The notes: generated from the letters alone by a model not told the origin. Numbered from the stretch's first letter, positions 47,101 through 59,442 are shown. The stretch is DNA of 64,000 nucleotides from Pteria penguin (GCA_035048485.1 CM068589.1:4652501-4716500), one strand, 5' to 3'. A program made the numbers and translations.

Positions 47101-50100
47101 ATAAAACAATGTCATGATAAGTACAAAGTAATGACATCAGCACAAACTGTACTGTAATGTAAAACAATGCCATGATAAGTACAAAGTGATGACAACAGCA
47201 CAAACTGCACTGTAATGTAAAACAATGTCATGATAAGTACAAAGTCATGACATCAGCACAAACTGCACTGTAATGTAAAACAATGCCATGATAAGTACAA
47301 AGTCATGACATCAGCACAAACTGCACTGTAATGTAAAACAATGCTATGATAAGTACAAAGTGATGACATCAGCACAAACTGCACTGTAATGTAAAACAAT
47401 GCCATGATCAGTACAAAGTCATGACATCAGCACAAACTGCAATGTAATGTAAAACAATGTCATGATAAGTACAAAGTGATGACATCAGCACAGACTGCAC
47501 TGTAATGTAAAACAATGCCATGATAATTACAAAGTGATGACATCAGCACAAACTGCACTGTAATGGAAAACAATGCCATGATAAGTACAAAGTCATGACA
47601 TCAACACAAACTGCACTATAATGTAAAACAATGTCATGATAAGTACAAAGTCATGACATCAGCACAAACTGCACTGTAATGTAAAACAATGTCATGATAA
47701 GTAAAAAGTAATGACAACAGCACAAACTGCACTGCAATGTAAAACAATGCCATGATAAGTACAAAGTAATGACATCAGCACAAACTGCACTGTAATGTAA
47801 AACAATGCCATGATAAGTACAAAGTCATGACATCAGCACAAACTGCACTGTAATGTAAAACAATGTCATGATAAGTACAAAGTCATGACATCAACACAAA
47901 CTGCACTATAATGTAAAACAATGTCATGATAAGTACAAAGTAATGACATCAGCACAAACTGCACTGTAATGTAAAACAATGCCATGATAAGTACAAAGTG
48001 ATGACATCAGCACAAACTGCACTGTAATGTAAAACAAATCCATGATAAGTACAAAGTGATGACATCAGCACAAACTGCACTGTAATGTAAAACAATGTCA
48101 TGATAAGTACAAAGTCATGACATCAGCACAAACTGCACTGTAATGTAAAGCAATGCCATGATAAGTACAAAGTCATGACATCAGCACAAACTGCAATGAA
48201 ATGTAAAACAATGTCATGATAAGTACAAAGTCATGACATCAGCACAAACTGCACTGTAATGTAAAGCAATGCCATGATAAGTACAAAGTCATGACATCAG
48301 CACAAGCTGCACTGTAATGTAAAACAAATCCATGATAAGTACAAAGTGATGACATCAGCACAAACTGCACTGTAATGTAAAACAAATCCATGATAAGTAC
48401 AAAGTGATGACATCAGCACAAACTGCACTGTAATGTAAAACAATGTCATGATAAGTACAAAGTGATGACATCAGCACAAACTGCACTGTAATGTAAAACA
48501 ATGCCATGATAAGTACAAAGTGATGACATCAGCACAAACTGCACTGTAATGTAAAACAATACCATGATAAGTACAAAGTCATGACATCAACACAAACTGC
48601 ACTGTAATGTAAAACAAATCCATGATAAGTACAAAGTCATGACATCAGCACAAACTGCACTATAATGTAAAACAATGTCATGATAAGTACAAAGTAATGA
48701 CATCAACACAAACTGCACTGTAATGTAAAGCAATGCCATGATAAGTACAAAGTCATGACATCAGCACAAACTGCACTGTAATGTAAAACAATGCCATGAT
48801 AAGTAAAAAGTAATGACATCAGCACAGACTGCACTGTAATGTAAAACAATGTCATGATAAGTACAAAGTCATGACATCAGCATAAACTGCACTGTAATGT
48901 AAAACAATGCCATGATAAGTACAAAGTCATGACATCAGCACAAACTGCACTGTAATGTAAAACAAGGCCATGATAAGTACAAAGTAATGACATCAGCACA
49001 AACTGCACTATAATGTAAATCAATGCCATGATAAGTACAAAGTCATGACATCAGCACAAACTGCACTGTAATGTAAAACAATGCCATGATGAGTACAAAG
49101 TAATGACATCAGCACAAACTGCACTGTAATGTAAAACAATGCCATGATAAATACAAAGTCATGACATCAGCACAAACTGCACTGTAATGTAAAGCAATGC
49201 CATGATAAGTACAAAGTCATGACATCAGCACAAACTGCACTGTAATGTAAAACAATGACATGATAAGTACAAAGTAATGACATCAGCACAAACTGCACTG
49301 TAATGTAAAACAATGCCATGATAAGTACAAAGTAATGACATCAGCACAGACTGCACTGTAATGTAAAGCAATGTCATGATAAGTACACAGTAATGACATC
49401 AGCACAAACTGCACTGTAATGTAAAACAATGCCATGATAAGTACAAAGTCATGACATCAGCACAAACTGCACTGTAATGTAAAACAATGTCATGATAAGT
49501 ACAAAGTCATGACATCAGCACAAACTGCACTGTAATGTAAAACAATGTCATGATAAGTACAAAGTAATGACATCAACACAAACTGCACTGTAATGTAAAT
49601 CAATGCCATAATAAGTACAAAGTAATGACATCAGCACAGACTGCACTGTAATGTAAAACAATGTCATGATAAGTACAAAGTCATGACATCAACACAAACT
49701 GCACTGTAATGTAAAACAATGTCATGATAAGTACAAAGTAATGACATCAGCACAAACTGCACTGTAATGTAAAACAATGTCATGATAAATACAAAGTCAT
49801 GACATCAGCACAAACTGCACTGTAATGTAAAACAATGTCATGATAAGTACAAAGTCATGACATCAACACAAACTGCACTGTAATGTAAAACAATGTCATG
49901 ATAAGTACAAAGACATGACATCAACACAAACTGCACTGTAATGTAAAACAATGCCATGATAAGTACAAAGTAATGACATCAGCACAGACTGCACTGTAAT
50001 GTAAAGCAATGTCATGATAAGTACACAGTAATGACATCAGCACAAACTGCACTGTAATGTAAAACAATGCCATAATAAGTACAAAGTAATGACATCAGCA

Positions 50101-52690
50101 CAGACTGCACTGTAATGTAAAACAATGTCATGATAAGTACAAAGTAATGACATCAGCACAGACTGCACTGTAATGTAAAACAATGTCATGATAAGTACAA
50201 AGTAATGACATCAGCACAAACTGCACTGTAATGTAAAACAATGCCATGATAAGTACAAAGTCATGACATCAGCACAAACTGCACTGTAATGTAAAACAAT
50301 GTCATGATAAGTACAAAGTCATGACATCAGCACAAACTGCACTGTAATGTAAAACAATGTCATGATAAGTACAAAGTAATGACATCAACACAAACTGCAC
50401 TGTAATGTAAAACAATGTCATGATAAGTACAAAGTCATGACATCAGCACACACTGCACTGTAATGTAAAACAATGTCATGATAAGTACAAAGTAATGACA
50501 TCAACACAAACTGCACTGTAATGTAAAACAATGTCATGATAAGTACAAAGTCATGACATCAACACAAACTGCACTGTAATGTAAAACAATGCCATGATAA
50601 GTAAAAAGAAATGACATCAGCACAGACTGCACTGTAATGTAAAACAATGTCATGATAAGTACAAAGTCATGACATCAGCACAAACTGCACTGTAATGTAA
50701 AACAATGTCATGATAAGTACAAAGTAATGACATCAGCACAGACTGCACTGTAATGTAAAGCAATGTCATGATAAGTACACAGTAATGACATCAGCACAAA
50801 CTGCACTGTAATGTAAAACAATGCCATAATAAGTACAAAGTAATGACATCAGCACAGACTGCACTGTAATGTAAAACAATGTCATGATAAGTACAAAGTC
50901 ATGACATCAACACAAACTGCACTGTAATGTAAAACAATGTCATGATAAGTACAAAGTAATGACATCAGCACAAACTGCACTGTAATGTAAAACAATGTCA
51001 TGATAAATACAAAGTCATGACATCAGCACAAACTGCACTGTAATGTAAAACAATGTCATGATAAGTACAAAGTCATGACATCAACACAAACTGCACTGTA
51101 ATGTAAAACAATGTCATGATAAGTACAAAGTCATGACATCAACACAAACTGCACTGTAATGTAAAACAATGCCATGATAAGTACAAAGTAATGACATCAG
51201 CACAGACTGCACTGTAATGTAAAGCAATGTCATGATAAGTACACAGTAATGACATCAGCACAAACTGCACTGTAATGTAAAACAATGCCATAATAAGTAC
51301 AAAGTAATGACATCAGCACAGACTGCACTGTAATGTAAAACAATGTCATGATAAGTACAAAGTAATGACATCAGCACAAACTGCACTGTAATGTAAAACA
51401 ATGCCATGATAAGTACAAAGTCATGACATCAGCACAAACTGCACTGTAATGTAAAACAATGCCATGATAAGTACAAAGTCATGACATCAGCACAAACTGC
51501 ACTGTAATGTAAAACAATGTCATGATAAGTACAAAGTGATGACATCAGCACAAACTGCACTGTAATGTAAAACAATGCCATGATAAGTACAAAGTCATGA
51601 CATCAGCACAAACTGCACTGTAATGTAAAACAAAGCCATGATAAGTACAAAGTTATGACATCAACACAAACTGCACTGTAATGTAAAACAATGTCATGAT
51701 AAGTACAAAGTCATGACATGAACACAAACTGCACTGTAATATAAAACAATGCCATGATAAGTACAAAGTCATGACATCAGCACAAACTGCACTGTAATGT
51801 AAAACAATGCCATGATAAGTACAAAGTGATGACAACAGCACAAACTGCACTGTAATGTAAAACAATGCCATGATAAGTACAAAGTAATGACATCAGCACA
51901 AACTGCACTGTAATGTAAAACAATGCCATGATAAGTACAAAGTCATGACATCAGCACAAACTGCACTGTAATGTAAAACAATGTCATGATAAGTACAAAG
52001 TCATGACATCAACACAAACTGCACTATAATGTAAAACAATGCCATGATAAGTACAAAGTAATGACATCAGCACAAACTGCACTGTAATGTAAAACAATGT
52101 CATGATAAGTACAAAGTCATGACATCAGCACAAACTGCACTGTAATGTAAAACAAATCCATGATAAGTACAAAGTGATGACATCAGCACAAACTGCACTG
52201 TAATGTAAAGCAATGCCATGATAAGTACAAAGTCATGACATCAGCACAAACTGCACTGTAATGTAAAGCAATACCATGATAAGTACAAAAAGATGACATC
52301 AGCACAGACTGCACTGTAATGTAAAGCAATGTCATGATAAGTACAAAGTCATGACATCAGCACAAACTGCACTGTAATGTAAAACAATGTCATGATAAGT
52401 ACAAAGTCATGACATCAGCACAAACTGCACTGTAATGTAAAGCAATGCCATGATAAGTACAAAGTCATGACATCAGCACAAACTGCACTGTAATGTAAAG
52501 CAATACCATGATAAGTACAAAGTGATGACATCAGCACAGACTGCACTGTAATGTAAAGCAATGTCATGATAAGTACAAAGTGATGACATCAGCACAAACT
52601 GCACTGTAATGTAAATCAATGCCATGATAAGTACAAAGTCATGACAACAGCACAAACTGCACTGTAATGTAAAACAATGTCATGATAAAC
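44148..52690 (-). repeat. 58-bp satellite in intron 6, about 147 copies, each carrying a copy of the exon-7 3' splice site
   Basis: In gene sense a unit reads TTTTACATTACAG, then TGCAGTTTGTGCTGATGTCA, then TGACTTTGTACTTATCATGG and CATTG. Spacing measured between CATCAGCACA landmarks at 44351 and 44409 is 58. Variants with GATGTCATCACTTT extend the match to exon 7 (GATGTGATCACTTT). Common variable sites are AAAAC/AAAGC, ATGCC/ATGTC, AAATCC, and AGTAATG/AGTCATG/AGTGATG. Longer blocks recur (for example 45420-46130 resembles 47990-48740), showing higher-order duplication. The frames of 60-72 codons on the minus strand are array artefacts. Confidence 0.95.
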
Positions 52691-52949
52691 TTGTACAAAG
52701 TAAATTTTCCTTGGTGCATTTAGACAGCCTTTTTTAACGCCATAGCAAGATAAGCTTTACAATTTGGTGACTGCTATGTGATGGAGGAAATCCATAGTAA
52801 CTCATCTGTGGCAGATACACTGGGCACCTGAGATTGGAGAACAGACTTGGTACAGAGGAGTGGTTGCAGTGAACACCAGCACAATTCAGCACAATCATTT
52901 ATTCCATTCACCATACCCTTACCATACCCTCACCATACCCTTGACAATT

Positions 52950-53560
52950 ACACTGTATAGAACTGTATCTTGCTGTATTGTACAAGTATTTTATTTAATC
53001 GCACTGTATTGTAATATTTTCTATAATATTAACTGCATTGTATTGTGTTACAATCTATAATTTTGCAATGCAGAGCACTGTATTGTATTATATTCTCCTA
53101 TATCATTTTCCATTGTATTGTATTATATCATTTTTATTAAACGGCATTGTATAACATTATCCTACATCGTTTGTATTGCACTGTATTGTACTGCATAACA
53201 TTCCAATATATCATGTTGCACTGCACTGTATTATATTGCATGACATGCTAACTTATCATTTTGTACTACACTGTATCATATTGTATAACATTCTATTATA
53301 TCATTTGTATTGCACTGTATTGTATTACATCATTTTTCTATTGCACTGTATTGTACTGTTCAACATTTTAATGATATCATTTTGTATTGCACTGTATTAT
53401 ATTGTATAGCATATCACTAAACGTATATCATTTTTCCTTCGCACTATATTGTATCACATCATATATTATCATTTTGTATTACACTGTATTGTATTTTGCA
53501 CTGTGTTGCATTGCATTACGTTCTATCATACTTCGTTTTGCACTGCATTGTATTGTGTAA
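52950..53560 (+). repeat. Degenerate AT-rich tandem array, unit about 55 bp
   Basis: Variants of TTGCACTGTATTGTATTACA and TATCATTTTGTATTACACTG recur about ten times, with many changes. In intron 6 of the SPFH-like gene. Confidence 0.7.
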
Positions 53561-53909
53561 ATGTTTTTTTAAGCAGAAACAACTAATGCATCAGTGTATG
53601 AAACAAACTCAAGTATGGAATAACATCAGTGGACACATCAAACTCACATAAAGAAGCCCCTTCATGCTTGGTATAGCCCTTACATCATTTAAATGATTCA
53701 TATCATTTAATGAATTTTGGTGAAAAGTATTTGCACATTCATGTGTTTTTTTAATGTATTTCAAGTGAAGAAAATGATAATTTAAAGAATAGTTAGGTTA
53801 TTTTAATCTTAACATAGACAGAAAATTGGAATTCCTTTGTTCCATAAGTATATGACATAATTATGCTTTACTTTCTATTGTTTTACTGTTTTTCTTGGTT
53901 TTGGATGCC

Positions 53910-54445
53910 CTTTGTTTTAGATGTCCTTGGTTCTAGATGCCCTTGGTTCTAGATGCCCTTGGTTCTGCATGCCCTTTAGTTCTGCATGCCATTTGGTTCT
54001 GGATGCTCTTTGGTTTTGGATGCCCTTGGTTCTGGATGCCCTTTGGTTTTGGATGCCCTTGGTTTTGGATGCCCTTGGTTTTGGATGCCCTTTGGTTTTG
54101 GATGCCCTTTGGTTTTGGATGCCCTTTGGTTCTGGATACCCTTTGGTTTTGGATGCCCTTTGGTTTTGGATGCCCTTGGTTTTGGATGCCCTTTGTTTAT
54201 AGATGCCCTTGGTTCTGGATGCCCTTTGGTTTTGGATGCCCTTGGTTTTGGATGCCCTTTGGTTTTGGATGCCCTTGGTTTTGGATGCCCTTTGGTTTTG
54301 GATGCTCTCGGTTTTGGATGCCCTTGGTTCTGGATGCCTTTGGTTTTGGATGCCCTTGGTTCTGGATGTCCTTTGGTTTTGGATGCTTTTGGTTCTGGAT
54401 GCCCTTGGTTTTGGATGCCCTTGGTTTTGGATGCCCTTTGGTTTC
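53910..54445. repeat. 16/17-bp tandem repeat, about 32 copies, intron 6
   Basis: Units GGTTTTGGATGCCCTT and GGTTTTGGATGCCCTTT mix freely. A pair is 33 bases, so frames repeat every 11 codons and are open on both strands (MPLVLDALWFW plus, KGIQNQRASKT minus). No start context, splice sites or neighbours support a protein. Confidence 0.92.
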
Positions 54446-54449
54446 ATGA

Positions 54450-55285
54450 ATATTGGACTACCGATTACATATATATATTTCTTTTTGAAATGATTCTCTA
54501 GTGTTCGCATTGATGGTTAAATCATAATATTAATCGCACGTTAGCGTATGTAATTTTATATTTGCAAACTACATGAATTAAATTAACGCACCCTAAATTC
54601 CAGTAAATAATTAAGTGCTGAGGGGCTTTTTATCAGGTACACTGTCTTATGCACTGATTTATTCTTGCAATGTTTATTTAGCTTTTATTTTACAAAAGGA
54701 AAATAAGAAACCCATAGCTTTATCTCTTTTAGTCCTTTCATACGATATGACAACTGCTCGAGACAAAAAATCACAATCTAAATGTCATGGCTACTTCAAA
54801 CATTGTCAGTATCCGGCTATACTTAAATGTAGGAACTCTCTGATGAAGGAGTTAAGTTTTAGTTTTACTTGTTTAATGTTTGACAGAAAATGTATCAGTT
54901 GACAATAATACACTGAACTCATTTTTAATCTAAAGCCTACAGAAGAGCACCAGCAAAAGTATGCACTTTTGTTACAGTTAGAATTATTCAAGAACATAGA
55001 TATCTTCTTTTTGGCCTAATGTGAATAATGGACACTGAATTTGAAAACCTGTGTCTTTTTAATGACTTTTAATACATAATGTTCAGAGCATTTATAACTT
55101 ACAAAAGCTATGTGTTATAATCAAAACTTGGAATAGCATAGTCAGACTAGGACTTTCAGGCTCGACTAGCCCTACGCCATCTGGAACAGATTCTGACTTC
55201 AGGCTACCACTAACAACCACTGATGTATATGACAGATTTATCTCCCTTATCACAATGTGTTAGAGGGATGTTCCACCTTAAGATA
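54450..55285. other. Intron 6 remainder
   Basis: No exon-like block or element recognised. Confidence 0.5.
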
Positions 55286-55290
55286 CTTAC

Positions 55291-55328
55291 TTGATCATAT
55301 CTGCTATGGGGTCATTTGTCTTGTCCAG
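55291..55328 (-). CDS. SPFH/Band-7-like protein, exon 6
   Basis: A 38-base exon. Acceptor TTGCATTACAG, donor ATGATCAA then GTAAGT. It encodes LDKTNDPIADMI and two bases of the junction asparagine (residues 188-200). Its donor faces the 11.1-kb intron 6 with the satellite. Confidence 0.85.
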
Positions 55329-55910
55329 CTGTAATGCAAAAGAAACTTAATGTACGCCATAAAGTAATACTTCAAATCTGGACTCAATTAACAACCCTCT
55401 TTAACTCAACAACAAACCAACAACAGAATAAAATGCATTAATTACCTAAATACAGAGCAAATGAAATGTAGATTTGACCTTGTCTTGCAGCAAGTGAAAC
55501 AGGGGTCAATGTCAATGATGTTATGTCATTTAGAAAGATCTACTTCAACTTGAAGAGTATATGCAGAAGTCTGTCACAGGTAAAGTAAATACAAGTAGCA
55601 ACAATGAAAGTAAAAAAAAAACCATGGCTGGAGAGGCTACAATGTTATATACATGTATGGGGAAAAATATCAGATTAATTTAACCTAAAGCTGTGAGGTA
55701 AAAGCCATTTTATTGGCTACAGCGACATCTTAATGTGATTTCAAACCTCTGAATTCAAGGTCATTTTCATGACTACAATAGCTAGTTATGGTAGTGCTTC
55801 AAGGTGATTTTCAAGACTATGATAGCATGTTACTCTATCAAATTAACTCTGAAGCCAAGGCTGTGGCTAAGAAAAACATGTCATTTGAATGGTATTTTAC
55901 ATATACTTAC

Positions 55911-55994
55911 CATAGTTGATACATCCTTTAATTCATAGAAAATCATAAGCTTTACTGTCACCATGGTATCATCTGATGTCCTCACTTCCTTGAC
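55911..55994 (-). CDS. SPFH/Band-7-like protein, exon 5
   Basis: An 84-base phase-0 exon. Acceptor GATTTTATTGACAG, donor ACTATG then GTAAGT. It encodes VKEVRTSDDTMVTVKLMIFY plus ELKDVSTM (residues 160-187), the central beta strands of the SPFH-like region (VRT.D...TVKLMIF.EL). A second copy of the acceptor border lies about 56 bases upstream in the intron. Confidence 0.9.
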
Positions 55995-56070
55995 CTGTCA
56001 ATAAAATCATATACAAAATATATACTTGGATCATGTCCTCATTTTCTTGACCTGTTAAATATGAAATTAC
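55979..56070 (-). repeat. Duplicated exon 5 acceptor border
   Basis: Plus strand GTCCTCACTTCCTTGACCTG at 55979 and GTCCTCATTTTCTTGACCTG at about 56035. In gene sense the upstream copy reads AACAG then GTCAAGAAAATGAGGACA, a decoy 3' splice site 56 bases before the real one. Confidence 0.8.
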
Positions 56071-56679
56071 ACATCACATATTGTGCATAATAAAATAAAC
56101 AAACCTGGATCATGTATGATTAATGTACTGTAGTAATAATGGACTAGTTGTCTGGTAACTAAATGTCCTTAACATGCCTTTGATCAACCTGCATTTTGAG
56201 CACAGTAATCAACTCAACAGAATCTAAACAAGTACAATATCAATAATGTTACTCATAACTCTGCTTGCTGTGTAGCTAGGGTGACACTTGATTTAGAATT
56301 TAAATGTTTTACACTGAAGACACATAAACAAATCACACATTAACCATACAAAATGATAATGTATACATTGAATATACAACGTTTTACATGTCCCCCACCG
56401 AGATTCACAAAGTCCAAGGTGAGTAACTCTTCAAAAAAATAGGTCAATCATGACCACACTCAAACATGACCTATAACTCATTGATACAAAGCTTCATCTT
56501 CATTTCTGTCAAATGTGAATAGGAAAAGCAGAAATCTATCAGAAAATTATAGTGTATGCAACAAGTTAATAAAAATTAATCCTCATTTCCTCTTAAACTG
56601 TACCATTTATATGATTAAATAAATTTCTGTATAGAATTTGTGTACATTTTGGGCAGAAAGGAAAACTATATGAAACAAT

Positions 56680-56955
56680 CTGTGTTTGTGAAACACTAAT
56701 GCCCTCGGTGGCACCAAAGTCCAAAGGTTATTTTTAGTGTGAAGGTCATTGTCAAGGTCAAAAGGTCATCGATCTTGTGTCATTTGAAAGAGCTTCATTA
56801 GTTGAATATGCATATCAAATATTAAGTCTCTATCCCTCATAGTGAAAAAGTTATGGCCAAGTTTAAAGTTGACAACAGACAGACAAACAAACAAACAAAC
56901 AGACAGACAGGACAAAAACAATATGCCCCCAATCTATTGATTTGGGGGCATAAAA
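56680..56955 (+). mobile_element. Dispersed MITE-like repeat, copy B (intron 4)
   Basis: Second copy of the 43300-43575 repeat, more complete at the right end. CAATATGCCCCCAATCTATT and GATTTGGGGGCATA form a short hairpin terminus. Contains a (CAAA)n and (CAGA)n tract. The remaining intron 4 shows nothing else. Confidence 0.82.
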
Positions 56956-57251
56956 AATAATCTGCAAGACTTTATCAAAGTACATGCATTCCTTCATTGG
57001 ATGTAGCTACTAACCAATCTGGCTCTACCAATAAATAAATACAACAGGATTGGAGTGGCTACTTTTAATTTATTTACCAGGTAATGTATCATTTAATATA
57101 ATTCTTAACTTGTAGAATAACATGATATGTTATGATAATATAATTATACTTATCTATAAATGGCAATGTATCTTAAAAGGTTAATTTAAGGAGGAGTTTG
57201 AAAAAAAGTTCTGGTCTTATTAAAATGCGAATTATGTTGGCGATGACCTAC

Positions 57252-57363
57252 ATTATAGTAAAACTGGTCTGGTATGATGGCTAGTTGTTCAAACCGTTGC
57301 TTGCCAGGTATCATACGGGTCTTGTTGTCAGGGTCTGTCCCATGCCACTTAAACTGATGAATC
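57252..57363 (-). CDS. SPFH/Band-7-like protein, exon 4
   Basis: Acceptor TCATTTTGTAG, donor TATAAT then GTAGGT. It encodes residues 122-159: IHQFKWHGTDPDNKTRMIPG and then KQRFEQLAIIPDQFYYN. The pattern F.WHG.DP.NKTR.IPG and IPDQFYYN is conserved in homologues as I recall them. Confidence 0.9.
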
Positions 57364-57367
57364 CTAC

Positions 57368-57468
57368 AAAATGAAGACAATACAGTCTAATGTATCAATA
57401 CACGAAGACAATACAGTCTAATGTATCAATACACGAAGACAACACAGTCTAATGTACCAATACACAGC
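57368..57468 (+). repeat. 31-bp repeat, three copies, beside exon 4
   Basis: Unit GAAGACAATACAGTCTAATG plus TATCAATACAC, starting a few bases upstream (gene sense) of the exon 4 acceptor. Confidence 0.9.
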
Positions 57469-57654
57469 TCAAATCTGATAGCAGAGAGAATGACAAAAAG
57501 AATGACTGAACATGGCCTTTCCTAGACAGCTTGTCTTTTCAATCCATTTGCTGTCAATGCGGCAATAAAACCAATATGACATATGATATTAGTTCACTTG
57601 TTACAATTGTTTTACTAGTTTTAAGCACCTTAATGTCAACCATAATACACTTAC

Positions 57655-57825
57655 CATTCATCTGGTTCAGGCATGAAAACAGTGGGACCCTGCACCAGGC
57701 GCCGTTTGACTTCAGACTCCTTCAAACGTTTGTACACCACAATCAGATGATTTGCATCTATTTTTGTACTCTGTTTTACATGCACAGACTGGTAATGCAA
57801 GGGATTGTTGTAGACATGGCATGGT
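57655..57825 (-). CDS. SPFH/Band-7-like protein, exon 3
   Basis: A 171-base exon. Acceptor CCTATCTTTCAG, donor GATGAATG then GTAAGT. It encodes residues 65-122: PCHVYNNPLHYQSVHVKQST, then KIDANHLIVVYKR and VKRRLVQGPTVFMPEPDEW. GPC..Y.NP and V.GPT.F.P..DEW are hallmarks of the family by memory. Enters and leaves in phase 2. Confidence 0.9.
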
Positions 57826-58037
57826 CTGAAAGATAGGGAGTGTGTGAGTCGCATGTTGCTATTGCACGTTACTGAAAGCTAAAAAAAATATATAGCTATT
57901 AGCATGAGTATACAAAGCAGAGAACCAACTTCCAAGAAATGTCTTTTTGTTTTGTCTCAGAAGAATCTGGGCTCTGCAGGTTTCTACCTACCTGCAGGTA
58001 TCTACACATGAGAACTGTAAAATTCTAGAATTGTTAC

Positions 58038-58144
58038 CCTCGTTTATGCTGGACCTTCCCATCATTCTCTGTGATGACAAGATATTCGTAAGCATTCGCT
58101 GTCTTCTCCTTCAGAAATTCTAACCTTTCTCTGTACAGAAACAC
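58038..58144 (-). CDS. SPFH/Band-7-like protein, exon 2
   Basis: A 107-base exon. Acceptor TTTCTATTCCAG, donor AAACGAGG then GTAACA. It encodes residues 30-65: VFLYRERLEFLKEKTANAYE and then YLVITENDGKVQHKRG. Enters in phase 0, leaves in phase 2. Confidence 0.88.
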
Positions 58145-58149
58145 CTGGA

Positions 58150-59280
58150 ATAGAAACTCTAACTTTCATTTCTTTGTTTAGTTGGTCTCAAAAATAACTT
58201 TCTAGCAATAGGGTGCATCTAACACCAGCACAATAAGCCTACCAATACATCTCTCCCCCTGGTCCTATAGGGTGACAGACTATGTCATTATATCAGATGT
58301 CTAAGTGAATCAATACAGCCTTACTCTATGGCTTTTTATCTTCATCATAGTACATGTACATGTGTGTGATTAAAATGTTTGCCAACAATATGCCTAACCA
58401 ATCTTAGACAACAGCTTAGCTGTACAATGTACTACTTTTATGGGCAATAGTTCCAGATCTTACCCACTAAAAAAAAGTGCAAACAGATGCTCAGCCTATG
58501 TGATTCCTCTTGCCACCTTTGGACAAAAACTGTACTCTTGGATTTTTGGTAAACATCTGTATGACTCTATTAATATACCCGAGAAGTTTGACTTGGATTT
58601 TTTTGTGTAAAAACACAAAATTTATTTTATAACACAATATGACTTACAGATTTTAACATAGATTTGACAGGCTTTAGCTACCAAGTTACAATCTAAGGTG
58701 TACAAAGTCAGTATCCAAATGGACTAATCTGAAAACACAAATATCACAAATATTCTGCCTTGATGAATCTCTCCAAGAATTTACACTGTACTCTATACAT
58801 CTGCAAGTATGTGTTTTGTTAACCGAAAACATCCCTCATATCAAAATGTCGAAATTCAAACATTTGTAGACCAATGAGAACAATGAGCCTAGGAAAGCTT
58901 TACTTTGGATTGAGTGTGCTTCATGTAGTCAGAGATCATTCTGGGAAGTATCATAAGTCTTCATATGATAATATTTAGAACGATAGCAATAATAAGCATT
59001 TATGAACATCAATGTGGTTTCTTTATAGGACCCTGTGGGCAAGATACTTATAAATATTGGTAATACTATACTACTTAAGACTATAACACTGTGTGAGTTT
59101 CATCAAAATTAACTTAGTAAGTTTTGGAGAAGATGTCATAAAAACGTTTATGAAAGGTGTCACTTGCGGGGCCCCTGGGGTCAAACTCTATTGAAATTTG
59201 GTTATTAAATATTGACACTGATTCCACTAAAATACATTAAAGAATTTTAATTCTGGAAGGTTCATCAGCATACCTCTTAC
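58150..59280. other. Intron 1 of the SPFH-like gene
   Basis: No element recognised in most of it. A 19-bp triplicate (ACAAAATGCAATGGGAGAT) lies at about 59297-59342, just downstream of the exon 1 donor in gene sense. Confidence 0.5.
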
Positions 59281-59355
59281 GTAAATGCAATGAGACATAC
59301 AAAATGCAATGGGAGATACAAAATGCAATGGGAGATACAAAATGAAACTATTTAC

Positions 59356-59442
59356 TCTTTGTGGACCAACAACCAGCCGTCCTTCCCCATACAGGTTGAA
59401 TATCACAGCTTGTTGTCCTTGACGTACTGTCTTGAACTTCAT
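59356..59442 (-). CDS. SPFH/Band-7-like protein, exon 1 (first coding exon); gene runs 59442 to 39096
   Basis: It encodes MKFKTVRQGQQAVIFNLYGE and then GRLVVGPQR (29 residues). Donor ACAAAGA then GTAAAT. ATG directly follows TTATTTGTAG, so a non-coding upstream exon is likely. The 11 exons sum to 1179 bases (392 codons plus stop) and all ten junctions agree in phase. By family resemblance this is an SPFH/Band-7/prohibitin-like scaffold (beta-rich N-terminal half, SPFH-like middle, coiled coil from about 265 to 365). No signal peptide or membrane span is obvious. The cellular role is unknown; related folds organise membrane microdomains or, in the major vault protein, ring assemblies. Confidence 0.85.

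Noticed and set aside
44148..52690. Possible CRISPR-like array
   Set aside because: There are no unique spacers, since whole 58-bp units are repeated, and the genome is eukaryotic. The unit is explained by exon 7.
53917..54510. 197-codon minus-strand frame of KGIQNQ-type repeats and four plus-strand frames
   Set aside because: Products of the 16/17-bp tandem repeat, open on both strands.
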